64,000 bases of DNA, taken from positions 25,441,227 to 25,505,226 of the forward strand of contig NC_089863.1 in the NCBI RefSeq assembly GCF_036373705.1, in the 5' to 3' direction. Source of the stretch: Amia ocellicauda. Its lineage: Eukaryota > Chordata > Actinopteri > Amiiformes > Amiidae. The translations under genes and the position numbers were made by a program. The notes beneath the pieces are model-generated. The model saw nothing but the letters and a program-made list of their open reading frames with translations. It did no database searches and was not told the DNA's origin. Positions 24,021 to 36,632 of this stretch are shown piece by piece (within the stretch, counting starts at the first letter, position 1; the number at the start of each line of letters is the position of its first letter).

Positions 24021-27000
24021 GTGATGGCAGAAATATGTATACACGGAAAGCTACATGGGTATAAAATGGTGCACTTTAAATGCATTCAACAGGGCTTTGT
24101 GGAAACTCAAGTCACCAGACGCCTTCTTCACATACTGGATCCTGAAGGAGTGTATTAGATTGTCTCACACAAGTAGTATGTTAGTTTATTAAGAATCTAT
24201 CCTCATCCAGTTCTGTCCTATCACGAGATTACCCATAAGAATTACAAATGTTCTAAAATTACAATTAAAAACAATCCCCTGACAGCAACACCCCCCCAAA
24301 ATACAAAAACGGGTGGCAGCAATACACTTCCATATGCTACAGCTCTCGTCTGCCTGTCCTGTGTTCAGCTCGGCAAGTTTCTAACTTTCCTTTGCAATCT
24401 TGATCACGTTGCAAACTCAGGTCTCTGGATCAATGCCTTGATCAGCCACCTGTTTGATCATGAACGCTAATTATTTTATATTATAGGGCACTGTAGTGTT
24501 GAAAAGTGCGTTCTCTGCACTGATGTACACAGCTGTAAGACCGAGCCATTTCAAAGTGCTTTCACGTTGCATAATATGTAACAAACATACATAATAAATT
24601 GTGTAAAGTTTATTTTATTATTTTCTTTCTTGTTGATGTATATGCACATGTTTTGGTACACAATTGCAGAATTGCAGGTGATATAGATTGTCCATTAAAG
24701 TGTTTTTCATAAGCCCTTACTGTTAATTTACTGTTAATACTGTTATTGTTGATTTCCTGGCTGGCAGTGTTAAAATAATTATTAGATTTTTGTCTAAAAG
24801 GTTATTAATTTGGAGAAAGTGTGAAGAAAAAGTACAGCTACAATCGAAAATTGAACCGAATCAAAAATGTGTGGAATCGTTACACCCCTATTAGTGAGCC
24901 AACGTTTGAAGAGCTTTGTGTCAAAACATGATAAAAGCCAATTCCACACATAATTCAACATATTGCTATGGATATACTCCTATAGGGTACCTTTTTCATG
25001 TAGTATACACAGTTTAATTTAAAATGAGTTAGATATCTTAATTATTTTTCCAAAATGCGACATTTTACATTCCTGATTTATATCAACATTCAATATATCC
25101 ATTTTAGCCAATCAGCATTGCGCTCATTTTCAAAATAGCACTGATCTCTGAAATGGTGAATGTTCACATGATCACAATGAATACATCATTCGGCAATGTT
25201 GGCAAAATATCAGACAATATCACAAATTACAAACATTTACTTAATAGCAATTTGCTTTTTGGAAAGAGATGGTTCTGTAAAATACAGTGGACAGACAAAG
25301 ATGAATGACAAAATGGAATGGGGGAAACAGAAAGACGGTCTACATCTCCAAATCCTTGACTGGGATTTTAAAGTCCTGAATACACTTTATTTAAAATAAC
25401 CTAATGTAAAAAATTAAAGTGGAATGACATGGCATGACAGCTGCTTTCTATGTCCCAAATACGGCCACAGCTACAGACATTTAGAAATAATAATAATAAC
25501 ACAAACTTTTAAATCAATAGAACCATCACTATTGTTACATATCTCTGCACTCTGGACGATTGAGAAATTAGATAAATTATAATATAAATTCAGAGCAGGG
25601 TAATGCGACACTGCCTGTCCCTTTTTCTGGTTTTGAAAATCTGGTCACCCTCTGTAAGACACCTTGTAGATATCTCAAACAATATTTCAGTCCATAGTTT
25701 ATTGCATTAAAATGTTTATGGTATAAATAGTTTTAGCAGGTTATCATCAACCATTGAATGGCTGATAATAACCTGCAAAACCTGCTGGCAGGCTCAGCAG
25801 GTACCTACTACCCCATTCAACTCAAACCGATAAATGCTGAAAATGTCCATTCAATGGTTGATAACATATGGATCGGTGATACTGAAGAAACATCTTAAAT
25901 AAAAGAAAGAAGGTCCACCCTGTATGAAGCCTGGTCAGAAGAAATAATAAATGGAAGACTTTCAAGACAGAATCTTGACATCTGTATTTAAAAGAGAAAT
26001 AAGGCGCTATGAGCCACAATTTCATTTTTTAAATGTATTATCTTTCTTTAGGAAAACAGATATCAGATAGGGTTTTGACAACATAAAACTCTGAAAACAA
26101 AGACAGTAGTAAGGGCAAAAGATGGGATGAGAATTTCTTGTAAACATCTATTCGAAACCCATCATGCCCTGCTGACTTTGCATTGATTGAATTGCTTTTC
26201 AAATGTCATCCTGGGAGAAGGGTTTGTATAATGCAACATTCAATTCATCATTAATAGATGGAGCATTGATTTCTTGGTGTTCAGAGGTACTGGACCCTAT
26301 TGAAATATAATTTTTAGTGATCAGTTGGGAGGAAACAGATTGACGGAGAAATGTTGGACAAATATTGGTATGTTGGACAAATATTTTTAAAGTCCAATAC
26401 TGAATGTCTGAAAATATTACTGTTGTCATTCGTTTATGAAATACTGAATGTACACTTGCATTTATGTTGCAAAGACCCACTGTAGTCTATGAAGGATGTG
26501 AATAATTCTGGAGGCAAATGTACCTGTAGTTAGTAGTATTACTAGATGTAATTTTTTTCTTCTCTACTAATTTAAGTTTAGGAATTGAAATGCAGAAAAG
26601 AATCAGAACACTCAAATAATAATGACCAAAGTACCAAAAGTACACCCCAATTAAATAAAAACATTGAATAGCTTTAATATTTTATTATTTTGTTAATATT
26701 TATTTTTGTAAAAATATGTTTATAGACAAGTGTCTGTTGCAACTAAACTGCATGAGCAAAGGAATTTTGAAGAACCTGTTGTAATCAAAGTGTTGATCAG
26801 TGTGTGATGTACTGTACTTTGCTGTCTGGCACACAACGTGCAACAGAAACACTGGTACAGACTCGATGAGGTGCATGCTCTGATTAAGGGGCTGTCGCTA
26901 AATTGCATACTGTATCTGAAGTGGCAAGGGATCATCTAAAACAAATCATATTTACTGAAATGTTTCTACATAGATTTACAATAAAAAATAATAATGGAAA

Positions 27001-27300
27001 CAATTTGCCCGAATGGCATGACACCACTGTCTCTGCACTCACCCTGTCACTCTAGCACTGTGTCGCACTATAACTGTACTCTCAGCAGAAATGTGTGAAG
27101 GAGTCAGATCACAACTGGAGACACCGAATCGAGTTCCAGGGCAGCTCTGTTGTACAGCCAGTCAATTAATGATCTAATTTAATTAATTATCCATCAATCA
27201 GACAGTGATAGGGCTTTCCTGATCTGTGATTGGCTGACACAGTAGAGGAAGGCACACCCACATTTAGCAGGTCAGTTTAAAAGCCTCAACCAACCAACTG
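24020..27300. other. Mostly unassigned AT-rich sequence
   Basis: No host gene seen. Contents recognised: a short inverted repeat at about 25,740-25,762 / 25,849-25,872 and an L1-like relic at 26,150-26,330. The rest is AT-rich non-coding. Confidence 0.4.
26150..26330 (-). mobile_element. L1-like LINE ORF2 fragment
   Basis: Minus strand reads INAPSINDELNVALYKPFS then QDDI, stop, KAIQSMQ. After a one-base shift comes AKSAGHDGF, matching the L1 ORF2 block 'L--PI---E---AI-SMQSGKSPGPDGF' between endonuclease and reverse transcriptase. Short and broken. Confidence 0.5.
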
Positions 27301-27364
27301 TAATATAACTTTCATTCTGTGAAGACATGAAGGAGGAGAAACATGAAGTGACACAAACACAGGG

Positions 27365-27478
27365 GGGGGTGCTACTGGTAAAAACGTGTGAGAGTGGGAG
27401 GCTGGGGTGCTAAACGGCATTTTGTCACGGACCCTGTAGGACCCCCTCCCGGAACCCGATTTGAGAACGTCTGGTCTA
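27365..27478. mobile_element. hAT-like terminal sequence fused to SPRY pseudo-exon
   Basis: On the minus strand 'gttctcaaatcgggttccgg' followed by 'cagggtccgtgacaaaatg' resembles the 'GGTTCTCAAAC-GGGGTCC...GGGGTCCGTGA' ends seen in many hAT elements. It starts exactly where the SPRY homology with the intact TRIM gene stops. Confidence 0.4.
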
Positions 27479-30301
27479 GGTGATGGACAAGAGAGATGAT
27501 CAGTGGGGCTGTGTTTGTACTTCCGTGATTGAAACGGGGGCTGAAGTACGGATAGAGTTTCTCAGTGAAGGTGTCAGTGAATTGTAAAAGGAGCCTGCCC
27601 CCCATCATAATCCACAGGCTCAGGGAAAGGAGGACATAGGGGTTAGCATTAGCCCAGTACTTATTCCCATTCCTCTGACCCACAGTCCAGTAACCATACT
27701 CAGGGCCCAGTTTAATTACCCCCTTCCTGTTGATGGACTCTCTGGCGACTCCTAAATACCACTCAGTCTTCTCCCCCACCTCCACCTCCCAGTAGTGTCT
27801 CCCTGAACTGAAACCCTCCTTTCCCAGGACACAGAAACAAGGATCAAATCTCTCTGGATTGTCAGGGAGAGCCTGTCGTCTGTCTCCCAGTCTCAGACAG
27901 GATGAGCCAGGGAGCAGCTGTATTGGATCCAGAGTCATATCCACCATGGAGCAGAGAGGAGAGAAACATGTCAACAGTCACAGCAAAGAGAACAATGAGC
28001 AATTGACATGGTTTCTTACTTTCCTTTTCCAATGCAAATCAGTTTAGAGAAATACGAGAATAAACTTTGAATATCACACTGCTGCACTAACATTTATTAA
28101 TTTTGTTTATTTAGTTTATATTCAGTCTGTAATTGCTCTATAAATACAAATTATTGATTGAGAATAAAATACCACACATTTCTTATCATTTCTGTTCATT
28201 TTTTAATTAAATTTTTCATGTCAAGCAGGAACTTGGGACTCTCAGTTTAGGGTGCAGTAAAATATGCTGGGATTCCTCAGAGCCACTGACCATGAAAAGC
28301 AGCTTGAAGAGCTGTTAGGGCTTCTTTCAGGAATAGTGGGGCTCTAGTTCCCAATCCACCTCACACTGAGAGACAGTCCTTGTCAGTGAAAATTACTTTA
28401 TACCATCAACTCACACTCCCCATCCATGAGTGAGAGCAGGAGAGGAACAACATAAATCACACACCTGCACCCTGCTGGATCCTCTTCAGCTCTGGAAGAA
28501 AAGCACTGGTCAAACAACTATTTATTACAAAAACACTGTTGGACTAAATTGGACATTACATTGTTAATTACAAAAACATGATGTAATGCTTTAATTTAGA
28601 AACCATTATAAAGATGTAAATTGGTGAAGGGAACTCAATTCCATAGAGGAAACTACAGCCTCCTTAAAGAGTCACTGTTATTCATCAGCACAGGCTGAGA
28701 CAAGATCCATGTCCTCCCTCACTGTAGATTAAACACAGTCTGTAACTTTGCTGCCCAGTGAAAAATAAATTTCAATACCAACCAATTCCATCAAGGTAAT
28801 TCAGTTCCTCCCTGAGTGTCTCCTCCAGTTTAGATACTACACTCCTGAGAGTCTCCAGAGAAAGGTCAGAGGTCACAGTGACATCAGCCCAGTCCTTGCT
28901 GGGTGAAGGAGAGCGCAGGGCTGGGAGACTCTACAGCAGGAGAGAGGAGACACTCATCATGATGTGGGGGTCAGTACAGATCATTGTGAATGCAGTGATG
29001 TCACAGTGCTGACCTGTAGGAAGTGGATGTGGTCCTCAGTGTGTGAGAGCTGCTCCAGCTCAGTGCGTCTTTTCACCAGCTCAGTGATTTCCTGCTCCAG
29101 CTCTTCAATGAGCCCTTCAGCCCGCCTCTCTGCTGCTCTGTGCTTCTCCTCAATCAGCTCCAGCAGCTCGGCCTGGCTTCTCACAATGGAGCACACCAGA
29201 GCCCTGAAGACCTATTCACTGTCCTCGGCCTCTCTCTGGGCACCAAGCTGAGGGGACCACAGGAACATAAGTGATAAACATTGAAATTCTATCAAATCAC
29301 CTGTGATTTCATTAGAAGATAACTTGTGTAAAATCGTCTAAATATCGGCAACAATCCCCACTCAGTAGGGTTTGACTCTTGACAGGACTCACTCTGCTGA
29401 GCTCCAGCGACTGTCTGATCTCCTCCACCTTCTTCAGTCTGTCCTGGATCTTCTGTTGCACTTCTGCCTCAGTCTCCCTCAGCTGAGCCTGTGGACAGAC
29501 AGGGGACACAGACACTCCAGTCACTGCTGATGGCTCACTGACACTGGGCTCCAGACTCTCCCACTGACACTCAGCACAGAGCTGTCTAGAACAGGGTCCT
29601 GCACTTCCAGATGTAGAACTTGAAATTAATTGTATTATTTTCTCTGCAGGGTATACAACCTGATCTTGTATACAAACTGTGCAAGGCTTTTCATAATGTA
29701 CAATATCTATATTTACAGGTAAAAAAAACTCACCTTCTTCCTTCTGCATTCCTCCTCTACAGAGACAGTAGCGTGTCTGCGGTGGTCTGTCTCAGTGCAG
29801 AACTGACAAACACAGATCTGGTCTTCTCTACAGAACACCTCCAGGACTCTCTGGTGCTTCTTGCACAGCCTGTCTTCAATGTCACTCACAGGCTCAATCA
29901 GGCTGTGATTGGTTAATTTAACAACATTGTAATGAGGCTTGATGTGAACTGAGCAGTATGAAGTGAGACACACCAGGCAGGATTTCACAGCCCTGAGCTT
30001 CCTCCCAGTGCAGAAATCACAGGGCACTTCTCCAGGCTGAGCAGAGCGCTCCTCAGGAGGGCTGAGCCTCACCTTCTTCAACTGCCCAGCCATTCCAGCA
30101 ATGAAGGTGTTGATCTGGCCTCCTATAGAAAGTCTACTTACACAGTGGGCACTGGCACTCACCACTGCTGTCCCAGTACTCTCCAATACACGCCATGCAG
30201 AAGTTGTGCCCACAGGGAGTGGTGACAGGGCTGGTGAATATATCCAGACATATAGAGCACTGGAACTGCTCCTCTGACAGGAGACTGCTGGGGGAAGCCA
30301 T
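27372..30301 (-). pseudogene. TRIM pseudogene, paralog of the 6.5-13.5 kb TRIM gene
   Basis: Same exon layout as the intact copy: RING/B-box 30301-29734, then 29488-29393, 29247-29014, 28930-28783, 28491-28465, and SPRY from 27943 down. Lesions: a TAG directly after the RING CPLCK (about 30,135) plus an 8-bp deletion just downstream; a TAG in the 234-bp coiled-coil exon (after EAEDSE, about 29,214); the SPRY acceptor changed from AG to GG (27,944-27,945); SPRY deletions of 25, 1 and 28 bp removing the GVFVDYDGG strand region; and loss of the normal stop where a hAT-like sequence begins. The 96- and 148-bp exons remain intact, so decay appears fairly recent. Introns also align, so this arose by DNA duplication, not retroposition. 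Confidence 0.9.
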
Positions 30302-30529
30302 TCCTGAGGACAGAGGAACAGTGTTAAATTTCATATTCCGTCTATAATAAGCATTATTATTATTATCCAAGTATCCAAAAAACACTACTCGTGTCCTTTT
30401 CCCCAGACCCGGAAGATATGCAGAATCAAAACAAACAGGCACCTAAGGTGAACACATTGATCTGGTCATTTAAATGTTTTGAACCAGTAGTATGAAGGGG
30501 AAACTGTGCAGATTGGCCAAGACAGCGAT

Positions 30530-30902
30530 ATGGGCTGTATTCAAAACCACATACTACCCTTCTAAACACTGCATAAGTACATTCTGCATGCTATATACTG
30601 ATTTTCTGACTAGTAAGTAGTCCAGAATGCATTGTGAAGATGAATGATTCAGTGTACTATATATGTCATGTAAACTCACGTGACATAGAACATTGTCTGA
30701 TCATGAAGCATGATGGGATGCAGTATTCATTGCAGTGTGCTCTGGTTGTATACTGCATATTTTGGCAAATGTAGCAAGCCATCCGATTACTTTTACCATA
30801 CTACAAAATCATATACTATGTCCAATATGCATACTGCATACTACTGAAATGTTGAAATGTAGTAGTGTAGTATGGTAGTATACAGTTTTGAATACAGCCA
30901 TG
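30530..30902. mobile_element. Inverted-repeat MITE with 3-bp ATG flanks
   Basis: The element (30,533-30,899) starts GGCTGTATTCAAAACCACAT and ends, reversed, GGCTGTATTCAAAACTGTAT. Both ends continue into ACTACC/ACTACCATACTAC. ATG flanks both sides (30,530-30,532, 30,900-30,902). Non-coding, about 367 bp. The superfamily is not certain. Confidence 0.75.
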
Positions 30903-32300
30903 GACTCTATTAAGGGCCTGATGCAGGGGATTTAAACTGGAATGCACAATGGGGTAAAACTATATTGTGCTCAGTTGCATTTCATAGTCTACAGTGCACA
31001 GGACCATACAACATATGTCTTCCTGCTCTCCATTTGTTTACTCTGACTACATAAAACATCAGTTAAATTAATGAACAATAATTATCCCTGTTAATGTTGT
31101 CTTACAGTGCATAAGGGTGCACTCTCTTCCCGGCAGCCCGTCAATTTAAAGCTCCTGTTAAAAACTCTCAGTGCTATTTTTGTCTCCGCTTCAGTATATT
31201 CAATGTTAGAAGTCTACAGCTGAAAACTAACACTAGAACCACAGACATTTCATACTACATACTACTACCACACCCGCATAATGTGCGGCTCCTTTATGAA
31301 ACAGCTGTGTGACGAAAATGAAAACAAAGAGTTGGATAAAACATAAGTTTTACATATGAATTTTCTAAATTGAAATTACACCTCTCCAAACTAAGTTTCA
31401 TGCTCTCAAAACAATTAATTCAGCCATCTGAACCCTTGATAATTTTGCAAAACTCACTGTACATTTGCATGACTTCACACAAATTACAAATAACATATCA
31501 TTTTCCCCAAACACTGCACACAAAACTCTCCAACCAATGTTCATGTTTTCAAAACCGTTAACACAGCCACCTAAACCCTTGATAAAGTAAGCAAAACTAA
31601 CAGTAACTTTTTGCTGGTTTTCACACAAATTACAAAAATCCATACACCATTTTTCCAAACACAGCAACCAAAACTCTACATGAAGTTCAACTTTCAGTTC
31701 AGTTGGAATTGGCACGTTTTGCTAAATGAGTCATAACCTTAGGAAATGCAATATGTTAGAAATAACCACCAGAACTCACAGATATTAAAAAGCACTTCCG
31801 TACTTCCCTATCTTATAACAAGTAGTTAAAGCAAGAAACGCAATCTAAATAAAAGCAATCACTCCACAGAAAGAATGGAGCACAGACACAAGACAAGTGA
31901 ACAATACCAATATATAAATAAACTGTGAAGTGAAGAAAACTAAGAAATAAAATAGAAAAAAAAACATAAAGTACAATGTCAACTAAAACACGAACTTTAA
32001 GTGGCAAGTCAATCGTATATCACCGTTTAATACAAATCCGTATCTGGAATAATAATTTTTGCTTAAAAATAAGCAGTACAATTAATTCCATCCACCAGCC
32101 TGATGAATTAAAGTTAACAGGGATGTCCATGATAATTGGAAATCCTTCAAGGAGAGTTTTAAACTTTTGGAGTTGGATTGGAGTTTTGGATTGGAGTGGA
32201 TGAAATAAATGACACTGCTGTTGACAGTGGCAGGCCAAGGCACTCTGGATGTGTATAACACATTTGACTTTGCCACAGAGGAGCGGTACAACTGCAGTGT
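30903..32300. repeat. AT-rich non-coding stretch with a two-unit tandem repeat
   Basis: Units at about 31,407-31,545 and 31,548-31,680 share 'acccttgataa', 'gcaaaact', 'tcacacaaattacaaa', 'ccaaacac' and 'aaaactct' in the same order, a ~140-bp diverged tandem repeat. No gene seen in the rest. Confidence 0.5.
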
Positions 32301-32302
32301 GG

Positions 32303-32510
32303 TTATAAGAACATAAGAAAGTTTGCAAACGAGAGGAGGCCATTCACCCCATCATGCTCGTTTGGTGTCCATTAATAGCTGAGTGATCCAAGGATCCTAT
32401 CCAGTTTCAACCACATTGCAGGGGAGTTTGTTCAGATTGTGACAACTATCTGTGTGAAGAAGTGTCTCCTGTTTTCCATCTTGAATGCCTTGTAGCCCAA
32501 TTTCCATTTG
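32303..32510 (+). mobile_element. Fish interspersed repeat ('ATAAGAACATAAGAAAGTTTGC' family)
   Basis: It begins 'ataagaacataagaaagttt', then 'gagaggaggccattcacccc' and 'gaagaagtgtctcctgtttt'. This is a recurrent repeat of several fish lineages, probably a LINE 3' end or SINE. No protein. Confidence 0.55.
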
Positions 32511-32518
32511 TGTCCCCG

Positions 32519-32776
32519 GTAGTGTTCTCCTGGCATCCGCCAAACCCAGATTCGTCCATCGGAATGCCAGATTGTGAAGCATGATTCATCACTACAAAGA
32601 ACGCGTTTCCACTGCTCCAGAGTCCAATGTCAGTGAGCTTTACATCACTCTAGCCGACGCTTGGCATTGCGCATGGTGATCTCAGGCTTGTGTGGCTGCT
32701 CGGCCATGGAAACCCATGTCATGACGCTCCCAACGAACAGTTCTTGTGCTGATGCTGCTTCCAGAAGCAGTTTGGC
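32519..32776 (-). mobile_element. Tc1/mariner transposase fragment
   Basis: Minus strand reads NAKRRLE, then HWTLEQWKRVLCSDESCFTI and GRIWVWR, the Tc1 transposase block around the second catalytic aspartate (SDES). It starts and ends abruptly and has a stop after RRLE. Confidence 0.8.
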
Positions 32777-32779
32777 CAA

Positions 32780-33110
32780 ATATTGACTGAATAAGGTGAT
32801 TACTTATGCATTCATTTATTTTCTGCTTTTTATTTGCAGATTATATTTCTCACTTTGACATTATGGACATTTTCTGTGTTGATCAGTGGCAAAAACATCT
32901 GATGAAATACAGTACTGTGCAAACGTTTTAGGGAGGTGCGAAAAAATGCTGTAAAGTAAGAATTCTTTCAAAAATAGTCATGTTAATAGATTATATTTAT
33001 CAATCAACTAAATGCAAAGTGAGTGAACTGAAGAAAAATCTACATCAAATCCATATTTGGTGTGACCACCCTTTGCCTTCAAAACAGCATTACTTCTTGT
33101 GGACATTTTT
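32780..33110. mobile_element. Two abutting Tc1-like termini
   Basis: 32,780-32,910 is the reverse orientation of the Tc1-like end at 19,920-20,195 ('gtgattacttatgcattcat', 'tcactttgacattatggaca'). 32,918-33,105 ('actgtgcaaacgttttaggg', 'tttggtgtgaccaccctttg') is the end of a different Tc1-like family. Confidence 0.65.
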
Positions 33111-33119
33111 GTTACCGGC

Positions 33120-33440
33120 ATGTAATACCTTGCACTTGTCCACATTGAATTTCATCAACCAGGTGTCGGCCCACAACTGAATATTATCTAAGTCCCTTGA
33201 ATAGCCTGTGCTGCCGAGATTGTATCTGCTGAGCCACCTGTTTTGAGTCCAGATCATTAATATAGATTAGAAAAAGCAAAGGCCCTAATACTGATCCCTG
33301 TGGAACTCCACTAACAACCTCACTCCAGTTAGAAGCAACTCCTCTAATCAACACCCTCGGTTTCCTATACATCAACCAGTTCATAATCCATCTACTTACA
33401 TTACCCTGATAGTTGATGCTGCTCCTAGAAGTCACTTAAA
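33120..33440 (-). mobile_element. LINE reverse transcriptase fragment
   Basis: Minus strand, about 33,435-33,240, reads [20 protein letters not shown] followed by DLD, the conserved non-LTR reverse transcriptase motif '[20 protein letters not shown]' just before the catalytic region. Only ~80 codons remain. Confidence 0.8.
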
Positions 33441-33474
33441 CTCATTGTGAAGGAGCTGGAGGAACAACCTGTTG

Positions 33475-33690
<216 letters not shown>

Positions 33691-33699
33691 GGGTCATAA

Positions 33700-34042
33700 T
33701 GAAATGCTTAAATGTTTATTCCGAATGAAAATAATGATGAGAAACACAAACACATTTATCCTCCCCTTGCATTGAACTGAAGCTCACTCTAACAACTAAC
33801 AAAGCAGTTCACTTGGCACCTATTATGTGATCATACAGCACTGCAGAAAATAAAGTAAAACACTGAAGCAAAAAAATGCTCAGGATCACCCAGTAAGAAG
33901 ACTTGTATATGACATTATGTTGTTACATTTTAGAAAAAGTTAATAAAATTATGAAATCCACATATTTACCTTGTTGAGGTTGTTTTTGGGTAAAGTTCAT
34001 TAAAAACTTAAATTGCTTATAATCTCACTATACTACTACTAC

Positions 34043-34107
<65 letters not shown>

Positions 34108-36600
34108 GCCTTTGGCAGCGAAATTATTGTCCAAAATTATTTTGAATAGAATCCTATTCAAGATTTGGTCTTGGGACATATTGGAGAACTCTGCATTAGT
34201 CTACAGTCCCACCTGGTGTTCAATTGGTGCATTGCGAAAATCGAAATAGGGAAATCGAGTTTCACTCTGGAAGTAACAGTGATTGAAATCTACAGCAAAG
34301 CACACTATTTCGTCTGTACTCGCCCAATGTGTTAGATTTGATAGTGGGAATAATATTCAATAATAAAACCATTATGAGTAAATTATACATATATTATGGT
34401 GTTGATATTTTCCTATTTATATATATTCTTCTTACATCAAAACTGCTGTAAATGTTGATTTTTGTGATCGTGGAGGTGTGAATGTATCATTAAAAATGTC
34501 ATCAGTGTGCTAAAAGACACAGAAAAACACATCATGTTGAATAAACTTTCAACCTGAACCATTGAGCATATTTTCAATATTAAGTTATTCCAACTCTAAA
34601 ACAGCGTAAAGATAACATTTATGATTCCTTCATGTTTAAAAACTAGGTGTTCAGACTCCATTGAGTATCTGAGGATCCATCAAAAATTGGTCAAATGTTT
34701 CATCAGTCTTTTTGTTTAACTATCATTTATGTTTTTTGCAGTGGAATATTCCTCGAATTTCCTGATGAGAATCTGGATTTTTTCTTCTTCGACCTCTTCA
34801 AAAGTAAACAGTGCAGAAGTGTGGCACATTGCAATTTCTCAGGCTTGGTGTTTCCCATCACCCTCCAAACTTAATATTTCAGGCGGCTGTTTTTCCTTCA
34901 TTGGAAGACAAGAAAACCTACTCCACCTGACACCATGTAATATTATTTCCGATTTAGAGAGGTGACAGAGAGGCTTTTTTAATTCCCCTTCCATTTATTT
35001 ACATGTCCACTAGATGGAAGACTAACAGCTTAATGGGACATTCAGTACTGTTTTTACACATAAGCCTCTTATGACAGCTTGCTTGGGGACTATTAAAATA
35101 TAAATAAATAAATACAATGGAATTTCGATTGTCTGTGAAAAATAAAAGAGAAACATGAGAAGTTAATAAAGGGAAATTAGGAAATAAAGGGAATCTATCT
35201 TCTTTAGATCTCCATAATTCGAAATTGCCCTCTTTTATATCTACATTAAACTACATAAATGCTTAGACAACCCTGACCATCATTACTGATCTGATGTCCA
35301 CGAATACTCACTGTGACTTTTATGAATACACAAAAATAGCACATTGAAGAAACGGGTGAAACGGTCATATTTAAAACTGGATATATCAAAACAACCCCAC
35401 TGTCCATCAAATATTAAATTAACCATTCTGGTAAATCTCTCCCACTGTACATTTCAGGAATGATGACTAGCTTTTTTATTATTATTTTTTACAATAAAAT
35501 GGCGCACTGGTGAAACCGATTAACAGGTCAAATCCCACACTCCATAATCGATATTTCTGCATTGTCCGTGACAAATTACACGGAATTCTTAGCTACTTTA
35601 ACACGCTATTGCATTGCATTGGGTTGTTTCGATATATATACATATATATATCAATTTGTAAATATAACATTAGCCAGCAGATGTTTTCTGAAGACAGTAA
35701 AAGCTGTATGGGCATTTAAATACACCCTGACACCACAAGAAAAGGATTTTTAAGATGTAACTATTTATTTAACAAAGCTCCAGACAGGGCATGAAGACTG
35801 TCCTGGATGATTGCACAGAATTACATGATAAATGTATAAAACCTAATCTAAAATCGCCTTTAATATAAAAGGGCAAAAAACGCAAAAAAAATAATAATAA
35901 TATATCCCCAAAAAAATAAGAAAGGAAACCCGTCTCCGGGTTCAAAGTCTGCGTTGTACTATCTGTAATCCACCAAAGGTAAGGAATTCATCAGCCCCGC
36001 AGAGCCTCCACTGCTCTCTTCTCCAGCACTGACTTGGTTTCTGCGTCCTGCTGTTCACCACCTTGGCAGCCGTCTCTTCCTGGGGGCCTCCGTGTCTCCC
36101 TGCTGAAGGATCCCTCTCATCTTATTTACTGAGAACGGAGAACCAGGGCGCAGGTGAAGGTGATCAGGAGAGATGATCCAGCTCAACACCCAATAAAACA
36201 CCAAAAATAGTAAAACCAAAATAAGGAAGCCAAAGAACATACTTCATAAATGAAAATAAACAATCAATTTAAAGTGCACGCAACAATTTAAAAGTGAAAG
36301 AAACAAATACAAAAATATACTAATCAGTGATTCATTGCTCGTCCCGCACCTCCTGTGACATACATATATGCATTACAAAAGTAATAAGAACAGAATCCTT
36401 AAAAGTTATCTTGTGGCTTGAAACATAACTACATTAATTATCAATTTTGCATTACCGTTCAATCAAAATCTCAACATAAATATCACAACAGCAACAATTA
36501 CTCACTCAGCCTTGTATTAGCTAGCATGACAAACGTAAGATAAACTACGGCAGCCCATTGCATATAAATAACATTAAGTTCTTACCTCTGAATAACAAAA
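33700..36600. other. No gene seen; AT-rich with a long (ATT)n tract
   Basis: An (ATT)n microsatellite spans 34,037-34,107. 'caatattaagttattccaac' near 34,575 and following 'tctaaaacagc' recur near 48,313 downstream of ctss. 35,750-36,350 has LTR-like texture but no partner. No coding motif recognised. Confidence 0.45.
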
Positions 36601-36632
36601 CATAATAATTGCAGTACTTAGGCTACTTAACA

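Noticed and set aside
31250-31720. Tandem ~140-bp units considered as a CRISPR-like array
   Set aside because: Only two diverged units, no short identical repeats with spacers, and a eukaryotic context.
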